Under the pieces are notes generated by a model. That model was not told the DNA's origin and did no database searches. It worked only from the letters and a program-made list of their open reading frames with translations. DNA of 64,000 nucleotides from Paenibacillus lautus NBRC 15380 (lineage in GTDB: Bacteria > Bacillota > Bacilli > Paenibacillales > Paenibacillaceae): positions 124,001 to 188,000 of the forward strand of contig NZ_BIMF01000004.1 of the NCBI RefSeq assembly GCF_004000945.1, read 5' to 3'. Positions within the stretch are counted from its first letter, which is position 1, and every line of letters begins with the position of its first letter. A program made the translations under genes and the position numbers. Shown here piece after piece: positions 9,187 to 18,137 of the stretch.

Positions 9187-9375
9187 ATGGCTCGCAAATG
9201 TTATGTAACTGGCAAGAAACCAAGCAGTGGTAACCATGTTTCTCACGCTAACAATCACAACAAGCGTTCTTGGGGTGTCAACGTTCAAAAGGTTCGCATT
9301 TTGGTAGATGGCAAGCCAAAACGTGTATACGTCAGCACTCGCGCTTTGAAATCCGGTAAAGTGACTCGCGTATAA
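9187..9375 (+). CDS. rpmB: 50S ribosomal protein L28
   Basis: A 62-residue basic protein with the L28 signature [20 protein letters not shown] and [16 protein letters not shown]. It has the family's usual length in Firmicutes. It is a large-subunit protein near the exit side. AAGGAGGTG precedes the ATG by 7 bases. It lies on the plus strand between fakA and spoVM, an orientation also seen in B. subtilis. A sigma-A promoter at 9110-9139 and a terminator at 9485-9520 make it a single-gene unit. Only Cys6 is present of the cysteines used by zinc-binding L28 versions. Confidence 0.98.
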   Translation: MARKCYVTGKKPSSGNHVSHANNHNKRSWGVNVQKVRILVDGKPKRVYVSTRALKSGKVTRV

Positions 9376-9392
9376 TCATCTTGTGTTATATG

Positions 9393-9455
9393 AAGAAAAA
9401 CTTCTTAATCTCCAGGCACCATTTGTGGGCGATCCGGGACAAGGAAGTTTTTCTT
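9393..9455. repeat. dispersed palindromic repeat, copy B (arms only)
   Basis: AAGAAAAACTTC (9393-9404) pairs perfectly with GAAGTTTTTCTT (9444-9455), followed by GCG. The arms match those of the other copies, but the 39-base interior does not resemble their core. It lies between the rpmB stop and its terminator, so it is transcribed as part of the 3' UTR. Confidence 0.6.
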
Positions 9456-9484
9456 GCGTTTAGATACATATTCTTCTTCTAAAC

Positions 9485-9520
9485 AAAAAGCACCCTGAGC
9501 AGTTAGCAGGTGCTTTTTTT
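9485..9520 (+). terminator. rho-independent terminator of rpmB
   Basis: AAAAAGCACC (9485-9494) pairs with GGTGCTTTTTTT (9509-9520), a strong T-tract on the plus strand. Confidence 0.9.
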
Positions 9521-9525
9521 ATTTA

Positions 9526-9749
9526 GATATAAGAAAAATGAAAGAGCAAAACTTCCGCTTTCTTATATCGCAAGAAAAACTTCCGGTCGAACGCGGTCTG
9601 TCCTCGATAAGTACGTCGCTAGACACTCTTCTTTTGATATAAGAAAGCGAAGGAGGACTAACGCGCATTTTGGCTTTCTTATACCGCAAGAAAACTTCCG
9701 CATACAGATGCGGTATGTCCTCCATGCGCTCTATCGGAGTGTTCTTGCC
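9526..9749. repeat. dispersed palindromic repeat, tandem copies C1 and C2
   Basis: Two units in a row. Each begins with a hairpin: GATATAAGAAA (9526-9536) with TTTCTTATATC (9559-9569), then GATATAAGAAAGC (9636-9648) with GCTTTCTTATACC (9673-9685, one mismatch). Each hairpin is followed by a core: GCAAGAAAAACTTCCG at 9570 with GCGGTCTGTCCTCG and GTACGTCG, then GCAAGAAAACTTCCGC at 9686 with GCGGTATGTCCTC. The orientation is opposite to copies A and E. Frames open through it are repeat-derived and were not called as genes. Confidence 0.7.
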
Positions 9750-9816
9750 TCTTTCCCCAGAACCGGCTAGGCGGCGTCAGTCCCAGGCGGAGGTTTTGTT
9801 ACGCCGGGACAAGCTG

Positions 9817-9897
9817 TCAGCTCTTGTGAAACGTATTTAAGATGGCCTTCACAAAACCTCCCAAAAACTTCGGCAGCTTGAACGTATAGAATTTCAT
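9817..9897 (-). CDS. spoVM: stage V sporulation protein M (SpoVM), 26 residues
   Basis: A 26-codon gene starting ATG at 9897 and ending TGA at 9819-9817. The peptide begins MKFYTFKLPKFLGG and ends VKAILNTFHKS. It is nearly the same as B. subtilis SpoVM (MKFYTIKLPKFLGG...), an amphipathic helix that senses the convex curvature of the forespore membrane, anchors the coat ATPase SpoIVA and inhibits FtsH. Pro9, needed for shallow membrane insertion, is kept. GGGGAGGG lies about 6 bases before the ATG. It is next to rpe and rpmB as in Bacillus, but thiN is missing between rpe and spoVM. Its length alone makes it easy to miss in automatic calling. Confidence 0.95.
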   Translation of the reverse strand: MKFYTFKLPKFLGGFVKAILNTFHKS

Positions 9898-9970
9898 GTC
9901 TCACCCTCCCCATCATTCTCATGCCTTCCTAGATTATGTTATGCACCAAGCCCATAGATGTGAACACAGA

Positions 9971-10006
9971 CAAAAAAGGCTACATGAGAACCCAGCTCAT
10001 GTAACC
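9971..10006 (-). terminator. rho-independent terminator of the rpe transcript
   Basis: GGTTACATGAG and CTCATGTAGCC pair around a 7-base loop (stem 9981-9988 with 9996-10003), followed by TTTTTT on the minus strand. It separates rpe from spoVM. Confidence 0.85.
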
Positions 10007-10057
10007 ATATTTATGCGGGAACCCCGCGCCCTATGCATCCCGTTGCTCACGTTCTGG

Positions 10058-10720
10058 TCAAGATGTTACGCTGTCACGGATTTTTGCAATGGCTGCCGCG
10101 CGATCCGGCATGCCGAATACCGCGCTGCCCGCAACCAGGACATCCGCTCCCGCTTCCACCACAAGCGGCGCTGTCTCCGCTGTAATGCCGCCATCCACTT
10201 CAATATGGATATTCGGGTTGTCAGAGTTTGAAATCCATTCACGCAGCTGTGAGATCTTGTTTACCGTCCGCTCGATAAAAGCCTGTCCGCCAAACCCCGG
10301 GTTCACGGTCATCACCAGTACCAAATCCAAGTCAGGCAGCACTTCCTGTAGGACATGGGCCGGCGTAGCCGGATTGATCGCGACGCCGGCCTTCACGCCA
10401 AACTCTTTGATCAGATGGATGACACGATGAAGATGCGGGCAGGTCTCGGCATGAACGGTGATCAGGTCGGCTCCAGCCTTGACGAAGTCCGCAATATACA
10501 GCTCCGGCTGTTCAATCATCAGATGCACGTCAAGCGTCAGGCTCGTATGGGGCCTGATTGCTTGGACGATGGGCGGCCCCAGCGTAATATTAGGTACAAA
10601 GTGTCCGTCCATGACGTCCACATGTATCCAATCGGCTCCGCCGGCCTCGGCTTCCTTAATTTCTTGTCCCAGCTTCGCAAAATCCGCTGACAATATGGAT
10701 GGGGCAATTTTTATCATCAT
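10058..10720 (-). CDS. rpe: ribulose-phosphate 3-epimerase
   Basis: A 220-residue TIM-barrel enzyme interconverting ribulose 5-phosphate and xylulose 5-phosphate in the pentose phosphate pathway. Motifs in order: [12 protein letters not shown] (residues 5-16), [17 protein letters not shown] with metal-binding His and Asp, [18 protein letters not shown] and VAGSAVFG. Length is normal for the family. Its ATG directly abuts the TGA of rsgA, and the GGAGG used for it lies inside the rsgA end, so the two are translationally coupled. A second in-frame ATG follows at once; either could be used. Confidence 0.97.
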   Translation of the reverse strand: MMIKIAPSILSADFAKLGQEIKEAEAGGADWIHVDVMDGHFVPNITLGPPIVQAIRPHTSLTLDVHLMIEQPELYIADFVKAGADLITVHAETCPHLHRVIHLIKEFGVKAGVAINPATPAHVLQEVLPDLDLVLVMTVNPGFGGQAFIERTVNKISQLREWISNSDNPNIHIEVDGGITAETAPLVVEAGADVLVAGSAVFGMPDRAAAIAKIRDSVTS

Positions 10721-11629
10721 TCAGTACCTCCGTTTCTTGTCTTTCATCTCCGTATAAAACTCCACATAATGCTCATAACGGCTAGCCAGGATGATTCCAT
10801 CCTCTTTGGCTTGGACCACCCGGCAGCCCGGCTCATGCAGATGACTGCAGCCTCTGAATTTACATTCGGCAGCATAAGGAGCGAATTCTCTGAAACAGGT
10901 CGATAACTCCTCGACACCCAGCTCCAGAAAATCCAGCTGGCTAAAACCCGGGGTATCGGCGACATACCCCCCGTTATCTAGCTCAATCAGCTCCACATGG
11001 CGTGTCGTATGCCGACCGCGGCCAAGACGCAGGCTGATTTCGCTCGTCTCCAGCGAGAGGCCTGGCATTAACGCATTCAGCAGGGACGATTTCCCGACAC
11101 CGGATTGACCGGAGAAGACACTAATTCGACCGGCCAGCCGTTTCTTTACCTCTTCAGTCCCGATTCCTTGCAGAGAGCTGGTAATCAGCACTTCGTAACC
11201 AATCTCTTCATACTGGCGCTTCACCTGCTCCAGCACATCGTCGGATGCGTCCACAAGATCCTGCTTCGTCAGACAGATCAATGCCTCAAGGCCCTCATTC
11301 TCTATATGTACCAGAAACTTGTCCAGCAGATGCAGGCTCAGATCCGGTTCTTTGACCGAAAACAACAGCACCGCCAAGTCGACGTTCGCGACAGGCGGGC
11401 GAATTAGTTGGGAAGACCGTGGAAGAATTTCATCCACGGTCCCTTCCCCATTTTCAGTCAATGAGTACATCACGTGATCTCCAACGAGCGGAGAGATACC
11501 TTTCTTTTTGAAAATGCCGCGGGCTCTGCATTGAACCGCTGGGTCCTCCCCGGATATAATGTTGCCATCCTGCAGTGGTTTGACATAATAATATCCGCTT
11601 AGTGCCTTCACGATCAGTCCCTCTAGCAT
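10721..11629 (-). CDS. rsgA: ribosome small subunit-dependent GTPase A (RsgA/CpgA)
   Basis: A 302-residue circularly permuted GTPase that checks late 30S maturation. It has an N-terminal OB-fold (MLEGLIVKALSGYYYV), a permuted G domain with CLTKQDLVD (G4), SSLQGIG (G5), GQSGVGKSSLLNAL (G1) and DTPGFSQLD (G3), and a C-terminal zinc finger (Cys-rich EFAPYAAECKFRGCSHLHE PGC segment). The frame is open to 11671, but ATG at 11629 has GTGAGG 8 bases upstream and matches the family N-terminus. It lies 51 bases after prkC, as in B. subtilis, where PrkC phosphorylates CpgA. Confidence 0.96.
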   Translation of the reverse strand: MLEGLIVKALSGYYYVKPLQDGNIISGEDPAVQCRARGIFKKKGISPLVGDHVMYSLTENGEGTVDEILPRSSQLIRPPVANVDLAVLLFSVKEPDLSLHLLDKFLVHIENEGLEALICLTKQDLVDASDDVLEQVKRQYEEIGYEVLITSSLQGIGTEEVKKRLAGRISVFSGQSGVGKSSLLNALMPGLSLETSEISLRLGRGRHTTRHVELIELDNGGYVADTPGFSQLDFLELGVEELSTCFREFAPYAAECKFRGCSHLHEPGCRVVQAKEDGIILASRYEHYVEFYTEMKDKKRRY

Positions 11630-11680
11630 ATAATAGGCCTCACCTTTCTTGTTGAAATTTAGTGTTCTCACGACTTGTTT

Positions 11681-13816
11681 CTAATCGTTATCTTTACCTT
11701 TGCCATTACCCTTGCCGTTTCCATTGTTCCCGGAGTCCCAATGGTAAGCAGCATCATCTTCCTCATTCGAACCTTCCTCACCATTTCCTTCATCCGGATT
11801 CGTGTCCACCGGTACATCAGGTTCAACGGGCGGTTGTTCAAAGGTCGGCTGCGGCACAGTACCGTTCTTGACATCGCTGTAACTTACGCTGTACGTATCC
11901 ACCTGGCGACCGTCACGGAAGATCATGACCGTTGCATGCTTGTCGGGAGCCAGCAGCAGCTTAACAGGTACCATTTCCGAGGTCGTAATGGTCTTGTTCA
12001 CAGCTTCCTGGTTTTCTCCCAGCGCGTCGGTGAAAACGACCCGTATTTTGCTTTCTTGGCCTTCGACGCTCGGCGACACCGGTACGCTGTAATTATACTC
12101 AAGCGCGTCCGAAGGATAGCCGGAGCTGACGAACAGCGTGATTTTTGAGCCTGGAGCAACCTGTTGATTGGCCTCATGCGGCCATTGCTCTATTACGATA
12201 CCCTTCTTCACTTCAAAGCTGGATCTCTCTTTGATTGCCTCAATCTTAAAGCCATTGGACTCCAAAATATTGACAGCATTTTCCTGCTCTAAGCCAACCA
12301 CGCCCGGCATAGGGACCAGATTCTTGCCCTCACTTACCGTTACGCTGATTACTTCCGTTTCCGGATCGATTTTTGTCTTGGCTTCTGGACTTTGCTTAAA
12401 GATCTTGCCTTCAGGCACTTCATCATTTTTCTCCGAATTTTGCTTAATGGAGATTGGCTTAACTCCAATCCCTTTTAACGCAGCAACTGCCTCATCAAAA
12501 GTCTTCCCATTAAGATCCGGCATTTCCGGAAGTGGCTTGGCATCCCCAACCGACAATTGAACAGGGGCCCCCTGCCTCAGCATGGAATCTGGTTCCTTAT
12601 CCTGGGCAAACACAATGCCTTCATCGACATTTGGTTTATATTCACGAATGACTTCCTCATCCACCGTCAAACCTTTGGCCTCAAGCTCGCGGATCGCATC
12701 CTCCTCCGTCATGCCTACAACTGGCGGCACCTTAACCTCCGGCACCTCCAGCATGTTGTTCACATACATGACGACACCGAACATGATGCCGAGGAACAGG
12801 AGCACTGACCCGATGATGATGGTCGGCTTGACCCATTTTTTCTTCGGTTTACCTGTCGGCTTTTCCTCAAACTCCTCATCTTCCGTATCATCGTCTTCGT
12901 CATGATGCTGGCTGCTGCGCTGCATCGTTTTAAGCGCCGGCATGACCAGAGTAGAATCGGCATCGTCCTCAAACTCCATCTTCGGTTCGTTGAGTCGCAT
13001 CGGCATCAAACACGTCTCGAGATCGTCCATCATCTCTTCCGCAGACTGGTAACGCTCCTCCGGGTTTTTGCGCATGGACTTCAGGATGATGTTCTCCACG
13101 CTTTGAGGAATGAGCGGATTCACTTCTCTAGGCTCATCAAATTCCTCTTGGAGATGTTTCAGAGCAACACTAATCGGGCTCTCGCCCAGAAACGGAAGAC
13201 GGGCCGTGAGCATTTGATATAACACAATACCAAGTGAGTATAAATCCGATTTTTCGCCCGTAACGACGCCCTTGGCGTGCTCCGGGGAAAAATAATGCAC
13301 AGAGCCCACAACAGAGCCTGTCTGTGTAATGGTTGTCGACGTGACCGCTCTGGCAATACCAAAGTCGGTTACTTTTACCCTCCCATTACGACCAATCAGA
13401 ATATTATGCGGTTTAATGTCCCTGTGAATGATCTGGTTATGATGAGCGTGCCCCAGTGCATCACAGATCTGGGTCGCAATCCTCACAGCTTCTTCCACCT
13501 GCAGCGGTGCCCGTTCTTTTATAATTTCATTCAAATTCTGACCTTCGATATATTCCATGACGATGTAATGCACATCTTCCTCTTGGCCCACATCATAGAT
13601 GCTGACCACGTTGGAATGCGACAACGAAGCCGCTGATTGTGCTTCACGCCGGAAACGGCGAATAAATTCCTCGTCGTGCACAAACTGCTGGCGCAGCACT
13701 TTGATCGCTACATTCCGGTTCAGCAAAATATCCTGAGCCTTGTAGACCAGCGCCATGCCACCGCCACCGATGCGTTCTATAATTTTATAACGACCAGCCA
13801 ATTCATGTCCGATCAT
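11681..13816 (-). CDS. prkC: PASTA-domain Ser/Thr protein kinase PrkC
   Basis: A 711-residue membrane kinase that senses muropeptides or lipid II outside and phosphorylates cytosolic targets; in Bacillus it triggers germination. The kinase domain (about 10-270) has the IGGGGMALVYKA loop, Lys39, HRDIKPHNIL, DFG and a Thr-rich activation loop (TSTTITQTGS). One membrane helix (TIIIGSVLLFLGIMFGVVMY) lies near 335-355. Three extracellular PASTA repeats follow, then a beta-rich region and an acidic, then Gly/Asn/Lys-rich tail. The true start is ATG at 13816, overlapping the prpC stop as ATGA, with GGGGTG upstream. The phosphatase prpC directly precedes it. Confidence 0.97.
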   Translation of the reverse strand: MIGHELAGRYKIIERIGGGGMALVYKAQDILLNRNVAIKVLRQQFVHDEEFIRRFRREAQSAASLSHSNVVSIYDVGQEEDVHYIVMEYIEGQNLNEIIKERAPLQVEEAVRIATQICDALGHAHHNQIIHRDIKPHNILIGRNGRVKVTDFGIARAVTSTTITQTGSVVGSVHYFSPEHAKGVVTGEKSDLYSLGIVLYQMLTARLPFLGESPISVALKHLQEEFDEPREVNPLIPQSVENIILKSMRKNPEERYQSAEEMMDDLETCLMPMRLNEPKMEFEDDADSTLVMPALKTMQRSSQHHDEDDDTEDEEFEEKPTGKPKKKWVKPTIIIGSVLLFLGIMFGVVMYVNNMLEVPEVKVPPVVGMTEEDAIRELEAKGLTVDEEVIREYKPNVDEGIVFAQDKEPDSMLRQGAPVQLSVGDAKPLPEMPDLNGKTFDEAVAALKGIGVKPISIKQNSEKNDEVPEGKIFKQSPEAKTKIDPETEVISVTVSEGKNLVPMPGVVGLEQENAVNILESNGFKIEAIKERSSFEVKKGIVIEQWPHEANQQVAPGSKITLFVSSGYPSDALEYNYSVPVSPSVEGQESKIRVVFTDALGENQEAVNKTITTSEMVPVKLLLAPDKHATVMIFRDGRQVDTYSVSYSDVKNGTVPQPTFEQPPVEPDVPVDTNPDEGNGEEGSNEEDDAAYHWDSGNNGNGKGNGKGKDND

Positions 13817-14589
13817 GAATCCCACCCCTTTATACGTTGCCCGACAACTTCTTCTTGATGTTCAAACATGGCGACCGTGATGTTGTCCTCACCGCCGGCA
13901 AGAAGTGCCAGTTGAAGCAGGCGATCCGCTCTTTCTTCCAGAGGAAGGTCAAGTGAACCGGAAATCTGTCCGATCAGCTCGCGGCTGACCCGGTTGCTGA
14001 GTCCGTCACTGCACAGCAGCAGCACTTCGCCTTCTCCGATCGTAACTGGTGTAAGCTCAACCGTCACATCCACATCCGTTCCAAGTGCCCGGCTTAATAC
14101 ATTTTTCCGGGGATGGGTTTCCAGTTGATCTTCCGTAATCTGACCACTCTTAAAAAGCTCATTGACCAATGTGTGATCATCTGTGAGTCGAATCACTTGT
14201 CCGGGAACGACTTTGTAAGCCCTGCTGTCCCCGATATGTCCGATATAGCCTTCGGAACCTCGCAGCAGCACCGCTACAATCGTCGTGCCCATATTGTGAA
14301 GCCGCTCATCAGCCGAGGCTTCCCGATAGATAACGGCATTGGCATGCAATATGGCATCACCAAGCGCAGCCCGGATACTATCCATGGACATGTCCTGTTC
14401 CAATGAGGACAAATCCTCGGCCACGGTATCTACCGCAAGCCTGCTGGCGGTGTCACCCGCAAGGTGACCTCCCATACCGTCAGCAACCACACCCAAGGTA
14501 TAGCCATGCTCCAGTGTGCTAACAAATACCGAATCTTCATTAACAGGACGAACGCGTCCCACATGGCTTACATGAACCGTCTTGATCAA
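13813..14589 (-). CDS. prpC: Stp1/PrpC-type PP2C Ser/Thr phosphatase
   Basis: A 258-residue PP2C phosphatase that reverses PrkC phosphorylation. Metal-binding motifs are present: RPVNEDSV near residue 18, VVADGMGGHLAGD near 36, SDGLSN near 150 and GGEDNITV near the C-terminus. The start is TTG at 14589 with GAGGTGAG about 9 bases upstream; the site lies within the end of rlmN, whose TGA is 6 bases before. The stop overlaps the prkC ATG by 4 bases. The rlmN-prpC-prkC-rsgA-rpe order equals that of B. subtilis. Confidence 0.97.
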   Translation of the reverse strand: MIKTVHVSHVGRVRPVNEDSVFVSTLEHGYTLGVVADGMGGHLAGDTASRLAVDTVAEDLSSLEQDMSMDSIRAALGDAILHANAVIYREASADERLHNMGTTIVAVLLRGSEGYIGHIGDSRAYKVVPGQVIRLTDDHTLVNELFKSGQITEDQLETHPRKNVLSRALGTDVDVTVELTPVTIGEGEVLLLCSDGLSNRVSRELIGQISGSLDLPLEERADRLLQLALLAGGEDNITVAMFEHQEEVVGQRIKGWDS

Positions 14590-14595
14590 ATCTTC

Positions 14596-15636
14596 TCACC
14601 TCAACTCCATATGCTTGGCCCGCAGCTGACCGCAAGCGGCAGCGATATCATGGCCTTGTTCACGACGGATGGTCACATTGACCCCCTTGTCTGCTAACGC
14701 ACGTTGAAATTTGAAAATATCGTTACGCGATGTGCGAACATATTTCCGTTCCGGCACATGGTTAACCGGAATCAGATTGACGAAGCAGTTCATATCCTTA
14801 ATGACGTCCGCAAGCTCTTCGGCATGCTCAACCTGATCGTTTACGCCGCCGATCAAGGCGTATTCAAACGTAATGCGCCGCCCGGTTTTTGCCTGGTAAT
14901 AACGAAGCGACTCAATCACGTCGTCGAACGGGAACCGGCGGTTAACAGGCATGAGCTTGGAGCGCAGCTTATCGTTCGGTGCATGTATGGAGATGGCCAG
15001 ATTAATCTGGGTATCCTCTTCCGTGAATTTATAGATGTTAGGCACAATGCCACTCGTTGAAACGGTAATGTGGCGCTGGCCGATATTCAATCCTTTTTCA
15101 TGGATCATCGTGCGCAGAAACTTCATCGTCGCTTCATAGTTCTCAAACGGTTCGCCTGAGCCCATGATCACGATGCTGCCGACACGTTCTCCCGTTTTAT
15201 CGAGAATCTTCTGCGCCTGAACCACTTGGGCAACGATCTCGCCGGAGGTCAGATTTCGCTTCAAGCCACCCAGCGTGGATGCGCAGAACGTACATCCGAT
15301 ACGGCAGCCTACCTGCGTTGTCACGCAGATGCTGTTGCCGTAATTGTGCCTCATGATGACGGTCTCGATCGCATGGTCATCATGCAAGCCGAACAGAAAC
15401 TTGACCGTTCCGTCCTTCGACTCCAGCTTGGTGATTTCCGTCAGGGTAACAAAACTGAACTCCTGCTCCAGCTTCGAGCGAAGCTCCTTGGATAGATTCG
15501 TCATTTCCGCAAAGTCGTTCACCCGCTTCACGTACAGCCAGTCATAAATCTGGGTTCCGCGAAACGCCGGCTCCCCATTCTCTTGAGCCCATGCTTGAAG
15601 CTCTTCCAGTGAATAATCATATATAAAAGGTTTCAT
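14596..15636 (-). CDS. rlmN: 23S rRNA (adenine2503-C2) methyltransferase RlmN
   Basis: A 346-residue radical-SAM enzyme that methylates C2 of A2503 in 23S rRNA (and A37 of some tRNAs). The cluster motif CRIGCTFC gives Cys111, Cys115 and Cys118. [13 protein letters not shown] is the SAM-binding GxGEP region. A conserved cysteine near the end (AAACGQL) forms the methylation intermediate. The frame is open to a GTG at 15645, but ATG at 15636 with AGGTGTGGTGAG upstream fits the family N-terminus. A terminator separates it from rsmB upstream, so it probably starts a transcript with prpC and prkC. Confidence 0.97.
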   Translation of the reverse strand: MKPFIYDYSLEELQAWAQENGEPAFRGTQIYDWLYVKRVNDFAEMTNLSKELRSKLEQEFSFVTLTEITKLESKDGTVKFLFGLHDDHAIETVIMRHNYGNSICVTTQVGCRIGCTFCASTLGGLKRNLTSGEIVAQVVQAQKILDKTGERVGSIVIMGSGEPFENYEATMKFLRTMIHEKGLNIGQRHITVSTSGIVPNIYKFTEEDTQINLAISIHAPNDKLRSKLMPVNRRFPFDDVIESLRYYQAKTGRRITFEYALIGGVNDQVEHAEELADVIKDMNCFVNLIPVNHVPERKYVRTSRNDIFKFQRALADKGVNVTIRREQGHDIAAACGQLRAKHMELR

Positions 15637-15763
15637 TCTCACCACACCTGTCTAATTTAGAGGATGTCCAGCCAGCATTCTTCCGAACTCTCCCTATTAC
15701 ATTCATATGCATCTCTTTTTTCATTCTTCCTATTCTAACATAAATAAAAGAGACGGTAAAAGA

Positions 15764-15787
15764 GGAAAACCCGCCGGCATTGGCGGG
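15764..15787 (-). terminator. rho-independent terminator after rsmB
   Basis: CCCGCC (15770-15775) pairs with GGCGGG (15782-15787), followed on the minus strand by TTTTCCTCTTTT. It splits the def-fmt-rsmB unit from rlmN. Confidence 0.75.
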
Positions 15788-15816
15788 ATACGACTATAGT
15801 CATGGCGGCAGAGCCC

Positions 15817-17199
15817 TTAAGAGGGGCGTCTGCCGAGTCTTGCAATGTAAAAACCGTCACTGTGATAGTGCTGGGGCAGAATTTGAATCCCGCCTCCTCG
15901 CTGAAGCGATTTCTCCTCCAGCCGGCTTAAGGCGCCAAGACCATCTTCCGCGATTTCAAACTCGGAATGGCCTTCCAGAAAAGCAGATACAACGCCTTCA
16001 TTCTCCAGCGGTTCAATCGTGCACGTGCTGTACACCAAGAGTCCTCCGGGACGAAGCAAGGTAGAGACCGACTCCAGCAGCCTTAGCTGCAGCGCCGCAA
16101 TTTCATGGATGTCCTCCTGTGACTTGCCCCACTTCAGATCGGGCTTGCGACGGATGACGCCAAGGCCCGAGCAGGGAGCATCCAGCAGAATCCGGTCAAA
16201 AGACGCAGGCTCGAAGCGGTCAACCAAATCCAGCGCGTCCCCGGTCACGATCGAAATGCTGTCCAGTCCCAAACGGCTGGCCTGATCCGATATCAGCTTG
16301 CCTTTATGCGCATGAATGTCGTTAGCGACAATGCTGCCTTCATCCTTCATCAGCTCGCCCATGTGGGCACTTTTCCCGCCCGGGGCTGCACAGCAATCCA
16401 GCACCCGCATTCCCGGCTCGGGCTTAACAGCCTCGGCAACCAGCATGGAGCTTTCATCCTGGATCGAAATCATTCCGTCCCGGTACCAATCGGTCAAGGC
16501 CATATTGCCCGCTCCTTTTACGACAATCCCATAGGGACTGAGCGACGAAGGGGTGGCGTCGAGGCCGTGGCTGCTCATTAATGTCAGCATGTCCTCACGG
16601 CTGAGCATCGTGGTATTCACCCTGACGCTGACTGCCGGCGGTTCATTGTTTGCGGCACAGATCGCTTCCGTCGTCTCGATCCCGTACTGGAATATCCAGC
16701 GTTCCACCAGCCACTGCGGATGGGAATGAAGCAGAGAAATACGCTGGGCAGCCGGCATATTCTCAGGGATCGCCATGCTTTCCTTCTGGCGCAAAATATT
16801 CCGAAGCACCCCGTTCACCATACCGGAAATCCCTTGATGCCCGCGGCGCTTCGCCAGATTAACGGCCTCGCTGACAACCGCGTGATCCGGAATCCGATCC
16901 AGATATACGACCTGATACAGACTGATGCGAAGCAGCGCCCTTACCCACGGCTGAAGCTTCTGTACCCCTTTATTGACAAACTTGTCCAAAAAATAATCGA
17001 GCGTGTTCAGCCGCGATATCGTGCCATAGATCAGCTCCGTGGCAAGTCCCGCGTCGCTCTTCGCAAGCGAGGACTTCTGCAGGGCGGTGTTGAGCAGGAG
17101 ATTGCTGTACGCTCCCTCCTGCTCAACCTGTGTCAATACATTCATCGCCAGCTCCCGCGGGGAGTCCAGTCGCCCCTTCGGGCTGCGGTTTCCGCTCAC
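15817..17199 (-). CDS. rsmB: 16S rRNA (cytosine967-C5) methyltransferase RsmB
   Basis: A 460-residue protein that methylates C967 of 16S rRNA. The N-terminal NusB-like RNA-binding domain (about 10-150) contains ATELIYGTISR and VNGVLRN. The methyltransferase domain has VLDCCAAPGGKSAHM (SAM binding), DAPCSGLGVIRRKPD (motif IV with Cys) and YSTCTIEPLENE (motif VI, catalytic Cys). The start GTG overlaps the fmt TGA as GTGA (17199-17196), so the two are coupled. The length fits the Firmicute family. Confidence 0.97.
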   Translation of the reverse strand: MSGNRSPKGRLDSPRELAMNVLTQVEQEGAYSNLLLNTALQKSSLAKSDAGLATELIYGTISRLNTLDYFLDKFVNKGVQKLQPWVRALLRISLYQVVYLDRIPDHAVVSEAVNLAKRRGHQGISGMVNGVLRNILRQKESMAIPENMPAAQRISLLHSHPQWLVERWIFQYGIETTEAICAANNEPPAVSVRVNTTMLSREDMLTLMSSHGLDATPSSLSPYGIVVKGAGNMALTDWYRDGMISIQDESSMLVAEAVKPEPGMRVLDCCAAPGGKSAHMGELMKDEGSIVANDIHAHKGKLISDQASRLGLDSISIVTGDALDLVDRFEPASFDRILLDAPCSGLGVIRRKPDLKWGKSQEDIHEIAALQLRLLESVSTLLRPGGLLVYSTCTIEPLENEGVVSAFLEGHSEFEIAEDGLGALSRLEEKSLQRGGGIQILPQHYHSDGFYIARLGRRPS

Positions 17200-18137
17200 G
17201 TCAGCACCGTCCCGGCCGTCAGGCTCGTCCCGCGCACGAATTGCGCTGCATTCATTGCCTTCTTGCCGCTGGGCTGAACCGTAAGCAGCGTCAGCGTGCC
17301 GTCGCCTGTTTTCACGACGATCCCCTTCTCGTGGAGCTCGAGCACGGTTCCGGGCTGTGCATCGCTAGATGGCTTCTGAGCGCTGTCCGGCTTAGCCGCT
17401 GCCCATACTTTGAACACTTCCCCGTTCCACAGCGTGAATCCGCCGGAATAAGGAACCAGACCACGAATTTGATTGTAAATTTCGCGGGAAGTGCGATTCC
17501 ACTCAATCTTCTCGTCATCCCGGTTCAGGTTCGGAGCATACGTTGCCTTCGTTTCATCCTGGGGCTCGGCATCCACCTTGCCCTTCACGAGCCGCGGCAG
17601 CTCCCGCAAGAGCAGCTCCGCTCCGGCTTGGCTCAGCTTCTCGAACATGGTTCCGGCCGTATCGTCATCTTCAATGGGAACCTCGGCCTTGGCGATCATA
17701 TCACCCGTGTCGAGCCCCTCTGCCATATACATCAGCGTGATGCCTGTTACGGATTCTCCGTTGATGATGCTGCGCTGAATCGGAGCTCCTCCCCGATAAG
17801 CGGGGAGAAGCGAGCCGTGGACATTGAGACAGCCCAGTGCCGGCATCTCCAGCACCGATTTCGGCAGGATTTGGCCATAGGCGGCCGTGACGATCAAGTC
17901 AGGCTTATATTCGGCCAGTTCGGCCACGGCTTCCGGATTCCGCAGGCGCTGCGGCTGCAGAACAGGTATGCCGTGACGAAGAGCGGCTTCCTTAACCGGC
18001 GTTGGGGTCAGCACTTTTTTACGCCCTTGCGGACGATCAGGCTGAGTGACAACGGCAGCTATGGAATAACCTTCGGCAATCAACATTTCCAGGCTGGGTA
18101 CTGCAAAGGCCGGGGTGCCCATAAATACGATATTCAT
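17196..18137 (-). CDS. fmt: methionyl-tRNA formyltransferase
   Basis: A 313-residue enzyme that formylates initiator Met-tRNA using 10-formyl-tetrahydrofolate. It starts MNIVFMGTPAFAVPSL, with the catalytic Asn-His-Asp region in LNVHGSLLPAYRGGAPIQ and GITLMYMAEGLDTGDM. A C-terminal OB-fold tRNA-binding domain is present. ATG overlaps the def TGA by 4 bases (ATGA) and its own stop overlaps the rsmB GTG. The def-fmt pair adds and removes the same formyl group. Confidence 0.98.
   Translation of the reverse strand: MNIVFMGTPAFAVPSLEMLIAEGYSIAAVVTQPDRPQGRKKVLTPTPVKEAALRHGIPVLQPQRLRNPEAVAELAEYKPDLIVTAAYGQILPKSVLEMPALGCLNVHGSLLPAYRGGAPIQRSIINGESVTGITLMYMAEGLDTGDMIAKAEVPIEDDDTAGTMFEKLSQAGAELLLRELPRLVKGKVDAEPQDETKATYAPNLNRDDEKIEWNRTSREIYNQIRGLVPYSGGFTLWNGEVFKVWAAAKPDSAQKPSSDAQPGTVLELHEKGIVVKTGDGTLTLLTVQPSGKKAMNAAQFVRGTSLTAGTVLT

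Noticed and set aside
9510..9770. Open frames on both strands after rpmB
   Set aside because: They are produced by the palindromic repeats C1 and C2, and their translations mirror the repeat units.
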